64,000 nt of DNA from Burkholderia sp. Nafp2/4-1b (GTDB lineage: Bacteria; Pseudomonadota; Gammaproteobacteria; Burkholderiales; Burkholderiaceae): assembly GCF_003635165.1 (NCBI RefSeq), contig NZ_ML058628.1, positions 1 through 64,000 on the forward strand. Direction: 5' to 3'. Each line of letters opens with the position of its first letter. Position 1 is the first letter of the stretch. Below, in pieces: positions 62,786 to 64,000 of the stretch. The notes beneath the pieces were generated by a model, which made no database searches, was not told where the DNA came from, and worked only from the letters and a program-made list of their open reading frames with translations. Both the position numbers and the translations under genes were made by a program.

Positions 62786-64000
62786 TTACTCCCGCGTCCA
62801 GCCGTTCTGATAAAGCTCGCCGGCGAGCACGCCGAGACGCGACGCGAGCACGTAGTTCTCGCCATCCTCGATCAGCGCGGAGCGCACGTCGCGGAACAGC
62901 TTCTCGATCGGAAACTCGCGCGTGGTGCCGTTGCCGCCGAACAACTGAAACGCCTCGTGCGTGACCTTCATCGCTTCCTCGGTCACGCTCACCTTGGCCT
63001 GCGCGGTGGCATACGGATGACTCTGCGGCGACATCCGCGAGAACGCGAGGCTGCGCCGCGCGATCGCGCGCGCCATCTCCAGCCGGCGCAGCATCTCGCC
63101 GATCCGCAGGTGCGTCATCTGGTGATCCATCAGGAGCGCGCCGCCCTGCTTGCGCTCGTGGCAGTAAGCAAGCGCCAGCTCGAACGCCGCGCGCGCGACG
63201 CCGACGAATACCTGACACATGTGCGTGCCCGCATACGACCACGTTGAGGCGAGGTTGCCGAGATAGTCGTCCTTCAGCGCGATCGCGAAGCGCTTCGGCA
63301 CCTTCACGTTGTCGAAATAGATCTCGCCCTGCGGCAGCGAACGCTGGCCGATCTTGTCGAGCGGCTTGCCGCGCGACACGCCCGGCAGATCGAGCGGCAG
63401 GATCATCGCGATGCCGTTGGTGAACTGGCTGCGCTCGCCTTCGCCGTAGAAACCGTCGCCGTAGTCCGCGGCCATGTAGGCGAGCGCAACCTGCGCGACC
63501 GACCCGTTCGAGATCCACGCGGAGCTCTGCCCGTTGATCACGATCTCGTCGGCGCCGACCTTCGCGGTCACGTTGCCGATCGGCTGCCGGCCGTTCGCGC
63601 CGAGCTCCTGCCGATACAGGATCGCCGCGTCGGAGCCGCGATCGGGTTGCGTGTTCATCCAGCAGCCGACCTTGCCGGTGCACATCTCGACCAGTTCCGC
63701 GCTGCCGACCGAATGCGCCATCATCAGCGGCATCGTAGCGGCACCGATCGATACGGCGAGGCCCGAGTCGCCCCAGCCGAGTTCCTCGCCGATCAGCGAC
63801 TCGATACGCACGGCCGTCTCCGGCGGAAACTGCGCGATCAGTTGCGGATCGAGGCCCAGCTTCGCGCTCTCGACGATCGCGGCCCAGTATGGCGAGCCGG
63901 GGGCGATCACCTCCTCCGGCGTCATCCGGTCGAGCTCGCGCCCGATCGGCCGCAGCACGTCGCGCGCGAAGCGGTGGACCGTGTGCTGGATTGCGTTTTC
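62786..64000 (-). CDS. Acyl-CoA dehydrogenase, 5' end beyond the window
   Basis: At least 405 residues of an acyl-CoA dehydrogenase read in from the right edge (IQHTVHRFARDVLRPIGREL), so the true start lies outside. Segments CWMNTQPDRGSDAAILY, SSAWISNGSVAQVALAYMA, QGEIYFDNVKVP and the C-terminal THEAFQLFGGNGTTREFPIEKLFRDVR are clear. CWMNTQPDRGSD replaces the more common FAMTEP.aGSD. It belongs to a less common branch; substrate unknown. It is separate from the leftward operon and read toward the bidirectional terminator. Confidence 0.88.
   Translation of the reverse strand, partial: ENAIQHTVHRFARDVLRPIGRELDRMTPEEVIAPGSPYWAAIVESAKLGLDPQLIAQFPPETAVRIESLIGEELGWGDSGLAVSIGAATMPLMMAHSVGSAELVEMCTGKVGCWMNTQPDRGSDAAILYRQELGANGRQPIGNVTAKVGADEIVINGQSSAWISNGSVAQVALAYMAADYGDGFYGEGERSQFTNGIAMILPLDLPGVSRGKPLDKIGQRSLPQGEIYFDNVKVPKRFAIALKDDYLGNLASTWSYAGTHMCQVFVGVARAAFELALAYCHERKQGGALLMDHQMTHLRIGEMLRRLEMARAIARRSLAFSRMSPQSHPYATAQAKVSVTEEAMKVTHEAFQLFGGNGTTREFPIEKLFRDVRSALIEDGENYVLASRLGVLAGELYQNGWTRE

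Overview
The window is high-GC DNA whose gene content fits Burkholderia, probably the B. cepacia complex; species and replicon cannot be fixed from the sequence alone. No tRNA, rRNA, CRISPR array or insertion sequence was recognised.

Layout. (1) 1-2755: ten CGGYTGS heptamers, a membrane fatty-acid desaturase and a BenE-type benzoate/H+ symporter. (2) 2809-31421: a complete type VI secretion system (T6SS) as two divergent operons. The leftward operon runs tssH(clpV)-tssB-tssC-hcp-tssJ-tssK-vgrG-phospholipase D effector-two Sel1-repeat immunity candidates-PAAR-tssL-tssM-second tssL. The rightward operon is tagK-tagJ-tssE-tssF-tssG-tssA. The 544-bp gap between them holds a very AT-rich tract. 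The effector/immunity block is visibly lower in GC than the structural genes and contains a tandem gene duplication. (3) 31554-34056: an NmrA-like oxidoreductase, an AraC-type regulator and a small ORF. (4) 34108-37315: a LysR regulator divergent from an NDH-2-like dehydrogenase that ends in a strong terminator, then a small HAD-like gene. A near-identical LysR-type site lies in the divergent promoter and again before the HAD-like gene, suggesting one regulon. (5) 37869-44801: a small secreted protein, a strong orphan terminator that may end a small RNA, a CSS-motif EAL phosphodiesterase, a PAS hybrid histidine kinase and DNA polymerase II (polB). (6) 44802-55438: a LysR relic, then a hydroxyproline catabolic operon: amino-acid ABC transporter, pyrroline-4-hydroxy-2-carboxylate deaminase, 4-hydroxyproline epimerase, D-amino-acid dehydrogenase, ketoglutarate-semialdehyde dehydrogenase, a Ser/Cys proline-racemase paralogue and a GntR/FCD regulator. 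A strong promoter and a perfect 18-bp palindrome precede it. (7) 55526-64000: a J-domain protein; a leftward operon of histidine phosphatase, APH-like kinase, two SDRs, an acyl-CoA dehydrogenase and a LysR regulator; a DUF3309 membrane peptide; a bidirectional terminator; and an acyl-CoA dehydrogenase cut by the window edge.

How the parts work together. In the T6SS, TssJ/TssL/TssM form the envelope complex, TssA/E/F/G/K the baseplate, TssB/C the sheath, Hcp/VgrG/PAAR the tube and tip, and ClpV recycles the sheath. The VgrG-linked phospholipase is the probable cargo, and the signal-peptide-bearing Sel1 proteins would protect the producer in the periplasm. The hydroxyproline operon would import trans-4-hydroxy-L-proline and convert it to 2-oxoglutarate. 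The last operon resembles a split version of the kinase plus dehydrogenase arrangement of ACAD10/11, suggesting catabolism of hydroxylated acyl-CoAs.
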